The notes below the pieces were generated by a model that did not search any database, was not told the DNA's origin, and worked only from the letters and a program-made list of their open reading frames with translations. Of a stretch of 64,000 nucleotides of DNA, positions 55,872 through 64,000 are shown one piece after another. The translations under genes were made by a program, and so were the position numbers. Location: positions 558,001-622,000 of the forward strand of contig NZ_AP022671.1 in the NCBI RefSeq assembly GCF_011405515.1. Direction: 5' to 3'. The number at the start of each line of letters is the position of its first letter. Position 1 is the stretch's first letter. The stretch comes from Nitrospira sp. KM1 (GTDB lineage Bacteria; Nitrospirota; Nitrospiria; Nitrospirales; Nitrospiraceae).

Positions 55872-56653
55872 TTGTGCAACTTCCTTTTCGAACGCGCAGC
55901 CGAGCGGGCCTCGAGTTTTCGAGAAATCTTCTCGCGACGGCGCGCGACAGGCGATGCCCCTCCAGACTGTTCGAACCTGATCTCCGCTTCAGGACGCTGA
56001 ACATAGAACGGGCTGACGCCGATACCGGCCGTGTCGTTGGCCGCCAGCCTGGCCATGCCGGCAAGCGCGACCGATACGGCCGATGGTCGTTGGACCTCAT
56101 CAGCCGCTTCCTCGATATGCAACATCTTGGGAGCTGCAGAGCGGATGGCCTTTGCTTCAGTCGACCACCCTTCTCCATACAGCACGACCGAATCCATTGA
56201 TAACGCCCTTCCCAGCATTTCAGGCGATCCTACCTGCTCGGCCACGACATGCCGAAGTCCGTCCTTTGTCCATTGGAACACTGCCCAATAAAGTTCCCCT
56301 CGCCGGCTATTCAATACCGGGCACAAAAGACGTGTCGAGCCTCGGAGATTCCAGGCCATGGCCTCCAGGGTGGGAACGACCGCGAAGGGCGTCTGCGTGA
56401 CCGAGCGGAATCCAAGGATGGTCGCCAACCCGACGCGCAGACCGGTAAAGGATCCAGGTCCGATGGACGCCACTAAGCCATCCAACCGTTCGAGCGACAG
56501 CCCGGTGACCGCGAGCAGCTTATCGATGGTAGGGAGAAGGAGTTTGACATGAGCGCCGGCGGCCTGCTGGTCGTGCCGGCCAAGCACGTGGTCCCCGTCA
56601 AGAATCGCCACACTCTGCCAAGCAGTCGCCGTATCGACGGCCAAGACTTTCAT
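55868..56653 (-). CDS. tsaB: tRNA threonylcarbamoyladenosine biosynthesis protein TsaB
   Basis: Partner of TsaD in t6A37 formation. 261 residues with ASKHA fold: V-L-A-V-D-T-A-T near the start and S-I-G-P-G-S-F-T-G-L-R-V-G, diagnostic of TsaB. The C-terminus is a basic tail (R-R-R-E-K-I-S-R-K-L-E-A-R) longer than usual. Precedes rimI by overlap. Confidence 0.92.
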   Translation of the reverse strand: MKVLAVDTATAWQSVAILDGDHVLGRHDQQAAGAHVKLLLPTIDKLLAVTGLSLERLDGLVASIGPGSFTGLRVGLATILGFRSVTQTPFAVVPTLEAMAWNLRGSTRLLCPVLNSRRGELYWAVFQWTKDGLRHVVAEQVGSPEMLGRALSMDSVVLYGEGWSTEAKAIRSAAPKMLHIEEAADEVQRPSAVSVALAGMARLAANDTAGIGVSPFYVQRPEAEIRFEQSGGASPVARRREKISRKLEARSAARSKRKLHK

Positions 56654-56672
56654 CGCCAGCGTCGCAGCCCTT

Positions 56673-57506
56673 CTATCCTTGTTGTTGACCTTGCCCGAGA
56701 TCGCCGGGCTTGATCGGCTGGTTTGGAATGAGTTCGTGAAAGGTGACCTGGACGCTGCCCCGTCCGCGGCCGTCTTCCAGCGAAATTTTGAACGGACGGA
56801 GCAGCCTCGTTTCCGTCCCGGACGCCGAAGCCGGGAGATCCCCTACGGCACGAAAATCCTCATATTCAATGGAAGCGTCCAGTTGCCCCGATTCCGTCAG
56901 CCGTTCCTCGCGCACCACGAGCATCGTACGCCGATCGAACCAGAGACGCCGGCGCAATTCCTGCGTTCCGTCCGGCCGCGTACCGGAGATGTCGAGCCGA
57001 TAGCGATCGCCCTGTTCATGTATGGCCGCTGATTCGCCCGGCAAGAGCGCTCCGGTTCCCAGGACACCTCCCATGGCCCAGATGCTCAGTTGAAATGGGC
57101 GTGCCAACTTTCCCATTTCGCTCGTATCAGAACCTTGCCCGGAAAGCACGCGACCCATCGTGGGAAGCCTGAGCATGTATTGATCGTCCATCTGCACGAA
57201 CTCGAACAATTCGCTGCCGACGGTTGTGAAACCTCGAAGGCGCATGGCATTGGGCCGTTGATAATACACGGCGCCTTCGACTCGTGTGGCGATCGGAAGG
57301 ATGCCGCCCCGTACCTTGGCGCTGAACAATCCCTTTAAACTCTGGATCGCGGCTTGACGCCGGTGCAGCAACCCGGTCAAGTCCTCGACCGTCGCCTCCT
57401 GGAGCGGCGCCTCTTCGTGTGCGGGCGTCGTGCTGCATCCGGCGGATACCGTACCCAGTAAGCACATGATCAGGACTGTGCTGCGGATGCTAGGCCAAGA
57501 CCACAT
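56673..57506 (-). CDS. DUF4292/LolB-like lipoprotein
   Basis: The ATG at 57506 has GGGAG before it and gives 277 residues; an earlier start (57551) lies deep in radA. Signal peptide with lipobox V-S-A-G-C (Cys24). The body has L-K-G-L-F-S-A-K-V, A-V-Y-Y-Q-R-P-N-A-M-R-L-R-G, Y-R-L-D-I-S and a series of strands as in the DUF4292 family, related in fold to LolA/LolB. It may receive or carry lipoproteins at the outer membrane. Confidence 0.7.
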   Translation of the reverse strand: MWSWPSIRSTVLIMCLLGTVSAGCSTTPAHEEAPLQEATVEDLTGLLHRRQAAIQSLKGLFSAKVRGGILPIATRVEGAVYYQRPNAMRLRGFTTVGSELFEFVQMDDQYMLRLPTMGRVLSGQGSDTSEMGKLARPFQLSIWAMGGVLGTGALLPGESAAIHEQGDRYRLDISGTRPDGTQELRRRLWFDRRTMLVVREERLTESGQLDASIEYEDFRAVGDLPASASGTETRLLRPFKISLEDGRGRGSVQVTFHELIPNQPIKPGDLGQGQQQG

Positions 57507-58851
57507 CGAGTGCTTCTCCCACTTCGGTAATACCGACCAGTTCGATGCCATCGATCCGTTCGAGTTTCGCCAGATTCCGCTCCGGCAATAAACACCGCTT
57601 AAATCCCATTTTGGCCGCTTCGCGAATCCGCAATTCCGCCTGGCTGATGGCCCGAACCTCTCCGCTCAGGCCGATCTCCCCGAGCACGAGGAGCCCGTTT
57701 TCGACAGGAACTTCGCGCAAGCTTGAGGTCACCGCTGCGACGACACCCAGATCGATCGCCGGCTCGTCAATGTGCATGCCGCCCACCACGTTCACGTACA
57801 CGTCCTGCCCGGACAAATGAAGGCCGAGGCGTTTTTCCATCACGGCCAGGAGCAAGGATACGCGGTTGAGATCGACGCCGTTGGCCATGCGCTTGGGCAT
57901 CGCATAACTCGTCGAGGACACGAGTGCCTGCAATTCCACGAGGATGGGCCTGCTGCCTTCCAGGCTCGAGACCACGACCGAGCCGGTGCTCCGTTGCGGC
58001 CGCTCGGCGAGAAACAGTTCGGACGGGTTGGTCACCTCCTCGAGCCCGGAGTCCTTCATTTCAAAGACACCGATCTCATTGGTAGACCCGAAGCGATTCT
58101 TGACCGCCCGGAGGATCCGGTAGCTGTGGCCCTTGTCCCCCTCAAAATAGAGTACCGTATCCACGATATGTTCCAGCAATCGTGGACCGGCAATCGCCCC
58201 CTCCTTCGTCACGTGCCCGATGATGAACACCGGCACACCGGACCGCTTTGCGAACCACATCAACTGTCCCGCGACTTCCTGAACCTGGCTGATGCTGCCG
58301 GGGGCCGAGGTAATCTGTTCCGTATAGACGGTTTGAATCGAATCCACGACGAGCGCCGCCGGCTGGATGTCCTGCACCGATTTGAGGATCTGCTCGAGCG
58401 AGGTTTCGGCAAGAACCAGGAGATTGGGATGCTCGATCCCGAGCCGCTGCCCGCGCATTTTGATTTGGCGTGGCGATTCTTCCCCGGATACATACAAAAC
58501 CGGCTGCTCAGCCGATGCAAGCCGCGGCAAGGCCTGAAGGAGAAGCGTCGTCTTACCGATTCCCGGATCGCCGCCGATTAACATCACGCCGCCTGGAATG
58601 ACGCCGCCGCCAAGCACCCGATCGAACTCCCCGATACGTGTCAACCGGCGATCTTCGCCGACGACTTCGATGTCGCCGATCGGAGTCGCCCGGGCCGGAG
58701 CGGACTTCATGACGACCGGCCGACCTTTGCCGGTCGGAGCCTGCCGTTCTTCCTTCATCGTATTCCAGCCGCCGCAATCCGGGCAGCGACCCAACCACCG
58801 GGGAGCCTGGTGCCCGCAGGCCTGGCAGGAAAAGTTGGTCTTAGCTTTCAT
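57490..58851 (-). CDS. radA: DNA repair protein RadA
   Basis: RecA-like branch-migration ATPase in recombination. 453 residues: zinc finger C9/C12/C23/C26, Walker A G-D-P-G-I-G-K-T-T, K-N-R-F-G motif (with S-T-N-E-I-G), and the Lon-like C-terminal domain (about 345-450) with G-G-M-H-I-D-E-P-A-I-D-L-G. Complete. Confidence 0.96.
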   Translation of the reverse strand: MKAKTNFSCQACGHQAPRWLGRCPDCGGWNTMKEERQAPTGKGRPVVMKSAPARATPIGDIEVVGEDRRLTRIGEFDRVLGGGVIPGGVMLIGGDPGIGKTTLLLQALPRLASAEQPVLYVSGEESPRQIKMRGQRLGIEHPNLLVLAETSLEQILKSVQDIQPAALVVDSIQTVYTEQITSAPGSISQVQEVAGQLMWFAKRSGVPVFIIGHVTKEGAIAGPRLLEHIVDTVLYFEGDKGHSYRILRAVKNRFGSTNEIGVFEMKDSGLEEVTNPSELFLAERPQRSTGSVVVSSLEGSRPILVELQALVSSTSYAMPKRMANGVDLNRVSLLLAVMEKRLGLHLSGQDVYVNVVGGMHIDEPAIDLGVVAAVTSSLREVPVENGLLVLGEIGLSGEVRAISQAELRIREAAKMGFKRCLLPERNLAKLERIDGIELVGITEVGEALDVVLA

Positions 58852-58918
58852 CGGCAGCGCTTTCTCGATACCCGCAACCCATAATCATATCTTTGGTTCA
58901 ACGAACGCCCCGCGGCCG

Positions 58919-60028
58919 TCATTCCGGAAAAGAATCCGGCGCGGTCATCTGCCAGCCTTCTCCATTCAGGGCCTTCATATACTCCACGAGATCCTTCTTT
59001 TCTTGGTCGGTCAGCCCCAACGGAATGATCAGATTCGAAAGGTGAGGGTTGACGATACCCCCGCGGTCGTAAAACTCCACGACTTCTTCGAGCGTCGCAA
59101 ACCGCCCGTCATGCATGTACGGAGCGGTCCTGGCAATTTCGCGAAGCGTCGGAGTCTTGAATCCTCCGACGGTGCCGGGGTGTTGATCGACGCTGTAACG
59201 GCCCAAGTCGGCGCGACCTTTATCCCAATCGATGCCCAGATTGTGAAACTCTTCATCGCTGAAATTGAATCCTGAATGGCACCTGGTGCAGCGGCCCTTG
59301 CCTTGGAATAGAGTCAGGCCCCGCCGCGCCGATTCGGACAGCGCGTTCACCTCGCCTCCCATATCGAACCGGTCTGCAGGACTGTTCCCTGATAGAATCG
59401 TCCGTTCAAATGCAGCGATAGCTTTGGCGATCCCATCCATCGTCACATCGGAACAAAATACCTGCTGAAAGCGATCGCGGTAGCCCTTGATACTGTTCAA
59501 CTTGGCGACCTCGGTATCCGAAGAGATCATGCCCATCCGAACCGCCTTGGTCAGCGGGTTCTTCGCCTGATCTTCCAGCGTACTCATCTTACCGTGCCAC
59601 AGCTGAGCGCGGCCATACAGGCGATTCACGACCGTCATGCTGTTGCGGGTCGATAATTGATTGGAAATGCCCATCGAAAGTTTCGTACCATCCGTCCAAG
59701 CCAATTCCGGCTTGTGGCAGCTTGCACATGAGATGGTGTTGTCCATCGACAGACGCGGGTCGAAGAAGAGCAGCTTGCCCAGCTCGACTTTCTCGACGGT
59801 CAGGGGATTCTCCGCCGGAATGTACGCCTTGATCTCGTCCTCCAAACCGAATGGAATTTTCAACTCGTACGGCGTGGCAGTCACCGTGCAACTTTTGCCG
59901 GCTAATGGGGCCACGCCAATGGGATTGGCAGCGACCGGCGCCAGGAATTGAAGGACTGTGGTCAGGACGAACGCCGTGCAAACAAACGGACTGCAACCCC
60001 GAACCATCCGCAACGATGCTCGCAGCAT
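58919..60028 (-). CDS. di-haem cytochrome c peroxidase
   Basis: 369 residues with a signal peptide (cleavage near A-A-N). Two haem c sites: C101-A-S-C104-H105 and C247-T-R-C250-H251. Family blocks: L-G-K-L-L-F-F-D-P-R-L-S, L-W-H-G-K-M-S-T-L-E-D-Q-A-K-N-P, F-N-L-G-I-D-like (H-N-L-G-I-D), K-T-P-T-L-R-E-I-A-R-T-A-P-Y-M-H-D-G-R and L-V-E-Y-M-K-A-L. Reduces periplasmic hydrogen peroxide with electrons from the respiratory chain; could also be a MauG-like relative. Confidence 0.92.
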   Translation of the reverse strand: MLRASLRMVRGCSPFVCTAFVLTTVLQFLAPVAANPIGVAPLAGKSCTVTATPYELKIPFGLEDEIKAYIPAENPLTVEKVELGKLLFFDPRLSMDNTISCASCHKPELAWTDGTKLSMGISNQLSTRNSMTVVNRLYGRAQLWHGKMSTLEDQAKNPLTKAVRMGMISSDTEVAKLNSIKGYRDRFQQVFCSDVTMDGIAKAIAAFERTILSGNSPADRFDMGGEVNALSESARRGLTLFQGKGRCTRCHSGFNFSDEEFHNLGIDWDKGRADLGRYSVDQHPGTVGGFKTPTLREIARTAPYMHDGRFATLEEVVEFYDRGGIVNPHLSNLIIPLGLTDQEKKDLVEYMKALNGEGWQMTAPDSFPE

Positions 60029-60196
60029 GATCAGCCAATCTCCCTTGGGTCTGTGACAACGGCGATGAGGGTCTTGATACCGCGCTTGCGCAGGGGGAGA
60101 TTAATTCATAACAGTGGTAACATCAACGCTCAATGTGCGCTTCACGATCGAACTGACCCCGCACGAAAAGTAACAACACGCTAATCGTGCGCCTTC

Positions 60197-60235
60197 ACCC
60201 CTTCGTAGGGGAGAACCTGTGTGCAGGTTTGTTTT
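60197..60235 (+). terminator. terminator-like hairpin in the leader of the Ig-like gene
   Basis: CCCC-TTCGTA-GGGG (60198-60211) is followed by AACCTG-TGTG-CAGGTT (60214-60229) and TGTTTT. The second hairpin with its T-rich tail reads as a plus-strand intrinsic terminator, 53 bases before the next start. There is no plus-strand gene upstream, so it may be a leader attenuator or end a small RNA. Confidence 0.5.
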
Positions 60236-60287
60236 ATGATCGATTTCGCTGATATACATCACATCCATCTCTAGATCGAGACTATAT

Positions 60288-61490
60288 ATGCACGACTATT
60301 GGTTCAAGAAACATGCTCTATGTGCACTGATCCTCTGTATTGGCTCCGTCATCACCGTGAACGGCTGCAATGACGTCTCCAACGCTCCGCCGCCTCCGAC
60401 CGGTCCCACGGGACTCACAGTCACGACCACCGCGCTTCCCCCGGCGACCATCAACCAGCCCTACGCGGCAACGGTCAGCGCCACCGGCGGCGTCACTCCA
60501 TATAGTTGGTCTGTGTCTCCGGCTTTGCCGGCCAACGTGGCACTTGATGCCGGGACCGGAGCAATCAACGGCATCCCAGCGGCGCAAGGCGCCTCCAACC
60601 ACACCTTCACCGTCCAGGATTCTTCGAATCCACCAAAAACCTCGCAGCGGCTCCTGACATTCAATGTGCCTGGCGCTCCGAGCATTACGACGACGTCGTT
60701 GCCACCCGGCACCGTCAATTCGCCATATCCGCCCACGACGCTGACGGCAGCGGGTGGACTGCCCCCGCTGGTGTGGCAACCGGCTGCCATGCCGTTCGGA
60801 CTCACATTCGACCCAGGCACACAAACGATTCTCGGCACGCCTTTGAGCGCAGGCTCGCAGAACGTTACTTTCACCGTTCGGGATTCTTCCGTCCCCCTGA
60901 ACCAAACTGGTTCAGCCACGCTGAACCTGACCGTCAACGCAGCTCTGACGATCAACAACAGCTCCCCTCTTCCAGGCGGGACCCTGAATCAACCTTACGG
61001 GCCGGTGACGCTCACGGCATCGGGCGGTGCGCCGCCATATTCCTGGTCCATCCTCGGCGGGACGGCTCCGGCCCCCGGCTTGTCGATGACGGCGGGTGGA
61101 ATCATCACCGGGACTCCATCGGCTGCCGGATCATTCACGAACACCTATCGCCTGCAGGACAGCAACGGCATCGTCGCGACCAAACCGCTCGGCATGACCA
61201 TCGCCACCCTGGTTATTACCACTCCCTCGCCGCTGCCGAACGGCAAAGAACTCTTCCTATATACGGGGCTCAATCCTTTGGTAACGATGTCGGCGAGCGG
61301 GGGGACGCCGGGCTACACGTGGAGTGCCTCCGGTCTTCCGACTGGTCTTACCATGAGTTCATCAGGGCAAGTCACTGGCATTCCCGCTCTCGGAACTTCA
61401 GTCGCTTCACCGTATGCAGTCGTTATCTCGGCCACAGATTCCGCCGGCCTGAGCGTGAGCCAAACCTTTAGCTTGACGATTACACCGTAG
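60288..61490 (+). CDS. lipoprotein with four Ig-like (He_PIG-type) repeats
   Basis: 400 residues: signal peptide with lipobox T-V-N-G-C, a proline linker and four ~85-residue repeats that share S-L-P-P-G/A-T-V/I-N-x-P-Y, A-S/T-G-G-x-P-P-Y-x-W and G-x-I-x-G-T/I-P. The last repeat has lost part of the pattern (K-E-L-F-L-Y-T-G-L). Such domains form surface or secreted stalks. Its distinct composition (rich in T, P, S, G) suggests a variable surface protein. Confidence 0.8.
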   Translation: MHDYWFKKHALCALILCIGSVITVNGCNDVSNAPPPPTGPTGLTVTTTALPPATINQPYAATVSATGGVTPYSWSVSPALPANVALDAGTGAINGIPAAQGASNHTFTVQDSSNPPKTSQRLLTFNVPGAPSITTTSLPPGTVNSPYPPTTLTAAGGLPPLVWQPAAMPFGLTFDPGTQTILGTPLSAGSQNVTFTVRDSSVPLNQTGSATLNLTVNAALTINNSSPLPGGTLNQPYGPVTLTASGGAPPYSWSILGGTAPAPGLSMTAGGIITGTPSAAGSFTNTYRLQDSNGIVATKPLGMTIATLVITTPSPLPNGKELFLYTGLNPLVTMSASGGTPGYTWSASGLPTGLTMSSSGQVTGIPALGTSVASPYAVVISATDSAGLSVSQTFSLTITP

Positions 61491-61539
61491 TTTTGAGGAG
61501 TGAGGACTGACAGGAACGATCGGAATAGGACGAGACGGC

Positions 61540-62286
61540 TTACCCAAGCCTCAGCCCGGAATACACGACTCCGTTCGTTCTCGAAGAATCGGGAGCGCCG
61601 ATGTAGAGGCGCAACGTCGAGACATCGAACATCACCACTCCCGTGAGCGTTCTTCCCGCAAAGAGACAAGGCGCCGGTCCGAACGTCATCCTCTGATCAA
61701 AGACGTTGCCACGTGTACGCGGGGTCGCCGAGCCGGTGAACGTACAGCCGTTGCTCTGGGACCCTGCGAATCCGCCGTCGGCCGCCACGGTGATATTTGT
61801 CGATTGGAGGCCGGCGGTCGTTCCGAGCTGCCCCGCATAAAATCCGGCCAAGCTCGATGTCGCCGGCGTCGTATCGTAAGCGGAATTGTAGGAACTGTTG
61901 AAGCTCTGTTCCCCGCCGGATACGTACGTGACCGTGCCGCTGAACGATTGATGACGGTCATAGTTCGCTGAAATCGTCGCATCGAGTGCGCCCCTTCCCT
62001 CGGCGTTGATGTCCTTGGCGTTGGAAGAGGAAAACCTGCCCTCTGTCGAGGTGCCTGTCCCCTGAATCATCCCGGCAATCTGATTGATATTCCCCGGGAC
62101 GGAATAAAAGAAATAATACGTTCCATCACTCAATACGGCGGCCGTCAGCGTCCGGCCACTGCCGGTGCTGCCGGACCACGCTCCTTCGGCGGTCGTTGCC
62201 ACCGAGTCCGACTCACCTTGATCGCCACAACCCGCCAGGCTGAGTGCGACGATACAGGCCACGATTCCAGGCACGTTGAATTTCAT
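61540..62286 (-). CDS. lipoprotein of unknown function, serine/threonine/glycine-rich
   Basis: 248 residues with a lipobox L-A-G-C (Cys20). The mature part has beta-type segments (G-A-W-S-G-S-T-G-S-G-R-T-L-T-A-A-V-L-S-D-G-T-Y-Y-F-F-Y) that repeat loosely in the second half (A-G-F-Y-A-G-Q-L-G-T), which could form a barrel or sandwich; it has only two further cysteines (in N-G-C-T and A-P-C-L). Convergent with the Ig-like gene. Confidence 0.7.
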   Translation of the reverse strand: MKFNVPGIVACIVALSLAGCGDQGESDSVATTAEGAWSGSTGSGRTLTAAVLSDGTYYFFYSVPGNINQIAGMIQGTGTSTEGRFSSSNAKDINAEGRGALDATISANYDRHQSFSGTVTYVSGGEQSFNSSYNSAYDTTPATSSLAGFYAGQLGTTAGLQSTNITVAADGGFAGSQSNGCTFTGSATPRTRGNVFDQRMTFGPAPCLFAGRTLTGVVMFDVSTLRLYIGAPDSSRTNGVVYSGLRLG

Positions 62287-62492
62287 GCACGTACCCTACA
62301 GCGGCGCCGGTCGTGACATCAAGGGAATACCCTATTAGGTGGGTGATCCGATTCGTTGGATGAGCGGAATGACGCAGAATTGCCGGCTTCTTGACCGTTC
62401 ACTGTGGCAAACAATCGATTATGTGCAAGTGTGCGTGCCAAGCATGGAAGGTATGACAATGAGGGGAGTGACCGGCTGGTGCGCAGTCGGAT

Positions 62493-62969
62493 TTAAAAGA
62501 AGGAATCCAACCACCCCTTTTCATGCCTTTTTTCAGGGGTGTCTTTGAAGACTTTCCCGACCGTCGTAACCCCCTTTCTCACCGCCTGGTCGAGGACATC
62601 TCCCGACGTAAGCGGCTTGCAAAATGCCTGTTGTGCACCATTGGCAATAGCGAGGTTCAAGACTTCCTTATTGTGCAAGCGAGTGAGCACGATGACCGGA
62701 ACATTCGGCCTTCTCGCTACCGGAACGAGTTTGATCAAAACTTCGAAACCGCTCATATCCGGAAGATCCAGCTCCAGAATTACGCACTGGACCGGACGAG
62801 ACCCATAGATCGCCAGACCGGCCTGGCCGTCGAGCGCCTCGAGAATTCTGTACTCGGGAGAAATAATCCGCAAGCGGTCGACGAAGTAATGCCGGTCCTG
62901 ATCATTCCCGTCTATGAACAAGACCGTTGTCGTACCGGTCGATGAGAAACCAGGAGACATGAAGGCCAT
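62493..62969 (-). CDS. single-domain response regulator
   Basis: The frame opens at 63086; the ATG at 62969 (GAGGGTGG upstream) fits the domain best, giving 158 residues. A receiver domain with V-L-F-I-D-G-N-D, the phospho-acceptor in I-L-E-L-D68-L-P-D-M-S-G, V-I-V-L-T and C-K-P-L is followed by a short tail without output domain. The usual second acidic residue is shifted (D-G-N-D). No histidine kinase nearby. Confidence 0.8.
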   Translation of the reverse strand: MAFMSPGFSSTGTTTVLFIDGNDQDRHYFVDRLRIISPEYRILEALDGQAGLAIYGSRPVQCVILELDLPDMSGFEVLIKLVPVARRPNVPVIVLTRLHNKEVLNLAIANGAQQAFCKPLTSGDVLDQAVRKGVTTVGKVFKDTPEKRHEKGWLDSFF

Positions 62970-63206
62970 CGGCGACCACCCTCGGTTCATGATCTGGCGA
63001 TGACTGCGCGGTCCTAGAATCGTAGGCCGTTGCAAAAGTGAGGTCAACAGGGCACAAATGGCCTCTGGTGGCCGATTTGCTGCCATTCCTGGCGCTCGAG
63101 AGACAGGCCTTCAGGCCACAATTCGAAGGAGCATCTGACACCGCTTTTAGCTTGGATTCTGGAAGGAAGTGCTTCAGAGAACTTGCTACGGTCCGACCGT
63201 GTTGCC

Positions 63207-63668
63207 TCAAGCCGCGACATTCACCCCATTCTGCTTGAGTACCTCCAATACCTTGGGAATATCCGGAGGGCCGGGGGGAATCTCCTTGCTGATGGCGGTG
63301 AACATCTGTGAAGCCGTGCCACCCTGACCGGTGAGTTCGAGCATTTGGCCGCCGCCGGAGCCGTAGCGAAAACCGTGAATCGTGCCGGCGGGCACGTGCA
63401 CGAGCGTACCGGGCATGCACAGTACGGTCTTGTCTGCGCAACTGAACTCGATCTGGCCTTTGAGGATAAAGAAAGACTCATCCCAGGCGTGGCTATGCAG
63501 CGGCGGACCCGTTCCTTCGTCTCCCTGCTGGAGGCTGATCTCATACGATCGTGTCGCCGCGTTTGACGCGAGCACGGTCACCTTGGTACCGAGCACATCC
63601 AATGCGGGATCGTAGTCCTTGGGTGTCACGATAAACGGCTGGGTCTTCACGGCGGTATGTTCGCTCAT
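63207..63668 (-). CDS. cupin-domain protein
   Basis: 153 residues with one cupin barrel: motif 1 H-S-H-A-W-D-E-S-F-F-I-L-K-G and motif 2 H-V-P-A-G-T-I-H-G-F-R, with three histidines and a glutamate for a metal ion. Resembles quercetin-dioxygenase-like or isomerase cupins; substrate unknown. The 279 bases from 63669 to 63947 hold nothing I can support. Confidence 0.8.
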   Translation of the reverse strand: MSEHTAVKTQPFIVTPKDYDPALDVLGTKVTVLASNAATRSYEISLQQGDEGTGPPLHSHAWDESFFILKGQIEFSCADKTVLCMPGTLVHVPAGTIHGFRYGSGGGQMLELTGQGGTASQMFTAISKEIPPGPPDIPKVLEVLKQNGVNVAA

Positions 63669-63947
63669 GGCTGGAATCTCCCCTCGTAATCGGGAAACGA
63701 TTGTCGCGGTTCCTCGATTCGCTTGTCAACGCCTGCCCGGACATTCACAGCGGCCAAGGGAAGCTCGGAGGCATCCGTAACACGCGGTCCGTTCGACCCC
63801 TGTTCTGTTCATTTCAATCAAGTTCTCCGTGACCGTCGAAAGTCACTCGTTTCTTGACGCCGGCAAGGTTGTTGGGAACGATAGCAGTCACAGCACGACA
63901 GGTTGTCAGATCAATCCGACCGGCACCGCAGAAATCAGGAGGCCCCG

Positions 63948-64000
63948 TTGAAACCGCATACGTTTACTACTGTGCTCACGTTCGTCCTCATTCTCTCCGT
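63948..64000 (+). CDS. start of an exported protein (cut by the window end)
   Basis: AGGAGG at 63937-63942 is followed five bases later by TTG, and the 17 codons to the window edge read K-P-H-T-F-T-T-V-L-T-F-V-L-I-L-S, a signal-peptide-like start. The rest is outside. Confidence 0.5.
   Translation, partial: MKPHTFTTVLTFVLILS

Noticed and set aside
62339-62548. 69-codon plus-strand frame before the response regulator end
   Set aside because: Overlaps the response regulator gene on the opposite strand and has no supporting signals.

Overview
The window looks like chromosomal DNA of a Gram-negative, GC-rich bacterium, most probably a member of Nitrospirota (genus Nitrospira or a close relative). 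This assignment is inference: it rests on the overall look of the proteins (many short lineage-specific lipoproteins, a 60-residue zinc-ribbon protein, a B12-dependent ribonucleotide reductase as the RNR, YCF48-like and He_PIG-type secreted proteins) and on a dispersed inverted-repeat element of a kind I associate with Nitrospira. I see no rRNA, tRNA, CRISPR array, prophage or intact transposon. Almost everything is a housekeeping or cell-envelope gene in tight operons.

Layout. 1-7.3 kb: the end of a PolB-like 3'-5' exonuclease, a lipoprotein, the overlapping tRNA methylthiotransferase pair mtaB-miaB with its own terminator, an AmpG-like permease and small membrane proteins. 7.3-14 kb: nrdJ behind a regulatory region with DnaA-box-like sites and a tandem NrdR-box pair, then a double-ACT protein, rlpA and a CorC/HlyC-type protein. 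14-24 kb: ligA on the minus strand, then a tryptophan operon led by a LysM lipoprotein (lysM-trpE-trpG-trpD-trpC-lipoprotein-trpF-trpB-trpA). 24-33.6 kb (minus strand): HugZ-like protein, VanZ-like, PilZ, lnt, prfB (with a programmed +1 frameshift), lysS, lolC, lolD, a TraF/FadL-like barrel and a lipoprotein; lipoprotein maturation (Lnt) and export (LolCD) sit in one gene string. 33.8-37.7 kb: a PEP mutase-nucleotidyltransferase fusion (phosphonate biosynthesis), a coiled-coil/RCK_C protein and an HtrA protease. 37.7-43.9 kb: an EF-G-like protein with altered GTPase motifs, radC, a zinc-ribbon protein behind a possible sigma-54 promoter, rsmD-coaD-aminotransferase, FmdB-like. 43.9-49.2 kb: coiled-coil lipoprotein, tsaC, purD, purH, a 2-hydroxyacid dehydrogenase. 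49.3-58.9 kb: a 207-bp terminal-inverted-repeat element abutting a TPR gene, a lipoprotein, cyclophilin, a beta-propeller protein, tatC, YdcH-like, rimI, tsaB, a DUF4292/LolB-like lipoprotein and radA. 58.9-64 kb: di-haem cytochrome c peroxidase, an Ig-like repeat lipoprotein, another lipoprotein, a response regulator, a cupin and the first codons of an exported protein.

Themes. Four genes act on tRNA position A37 (tsaB, tsaC, mtaB, miaB). At least ten predicted lipoproteins lie in the same window as lnt and lolCD. The least explained items are the PepM-nucleotidyltransferase fusion without a neighbouring phosphonopyruvate decarboxylase, the EF-G-like protein lacking key GTPase residues, a distant lipoprotein family with two members here, and the inverted-repeat element whose end supplies a stop codon. 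All calls were made by eye from translated sequence; no database search was run.
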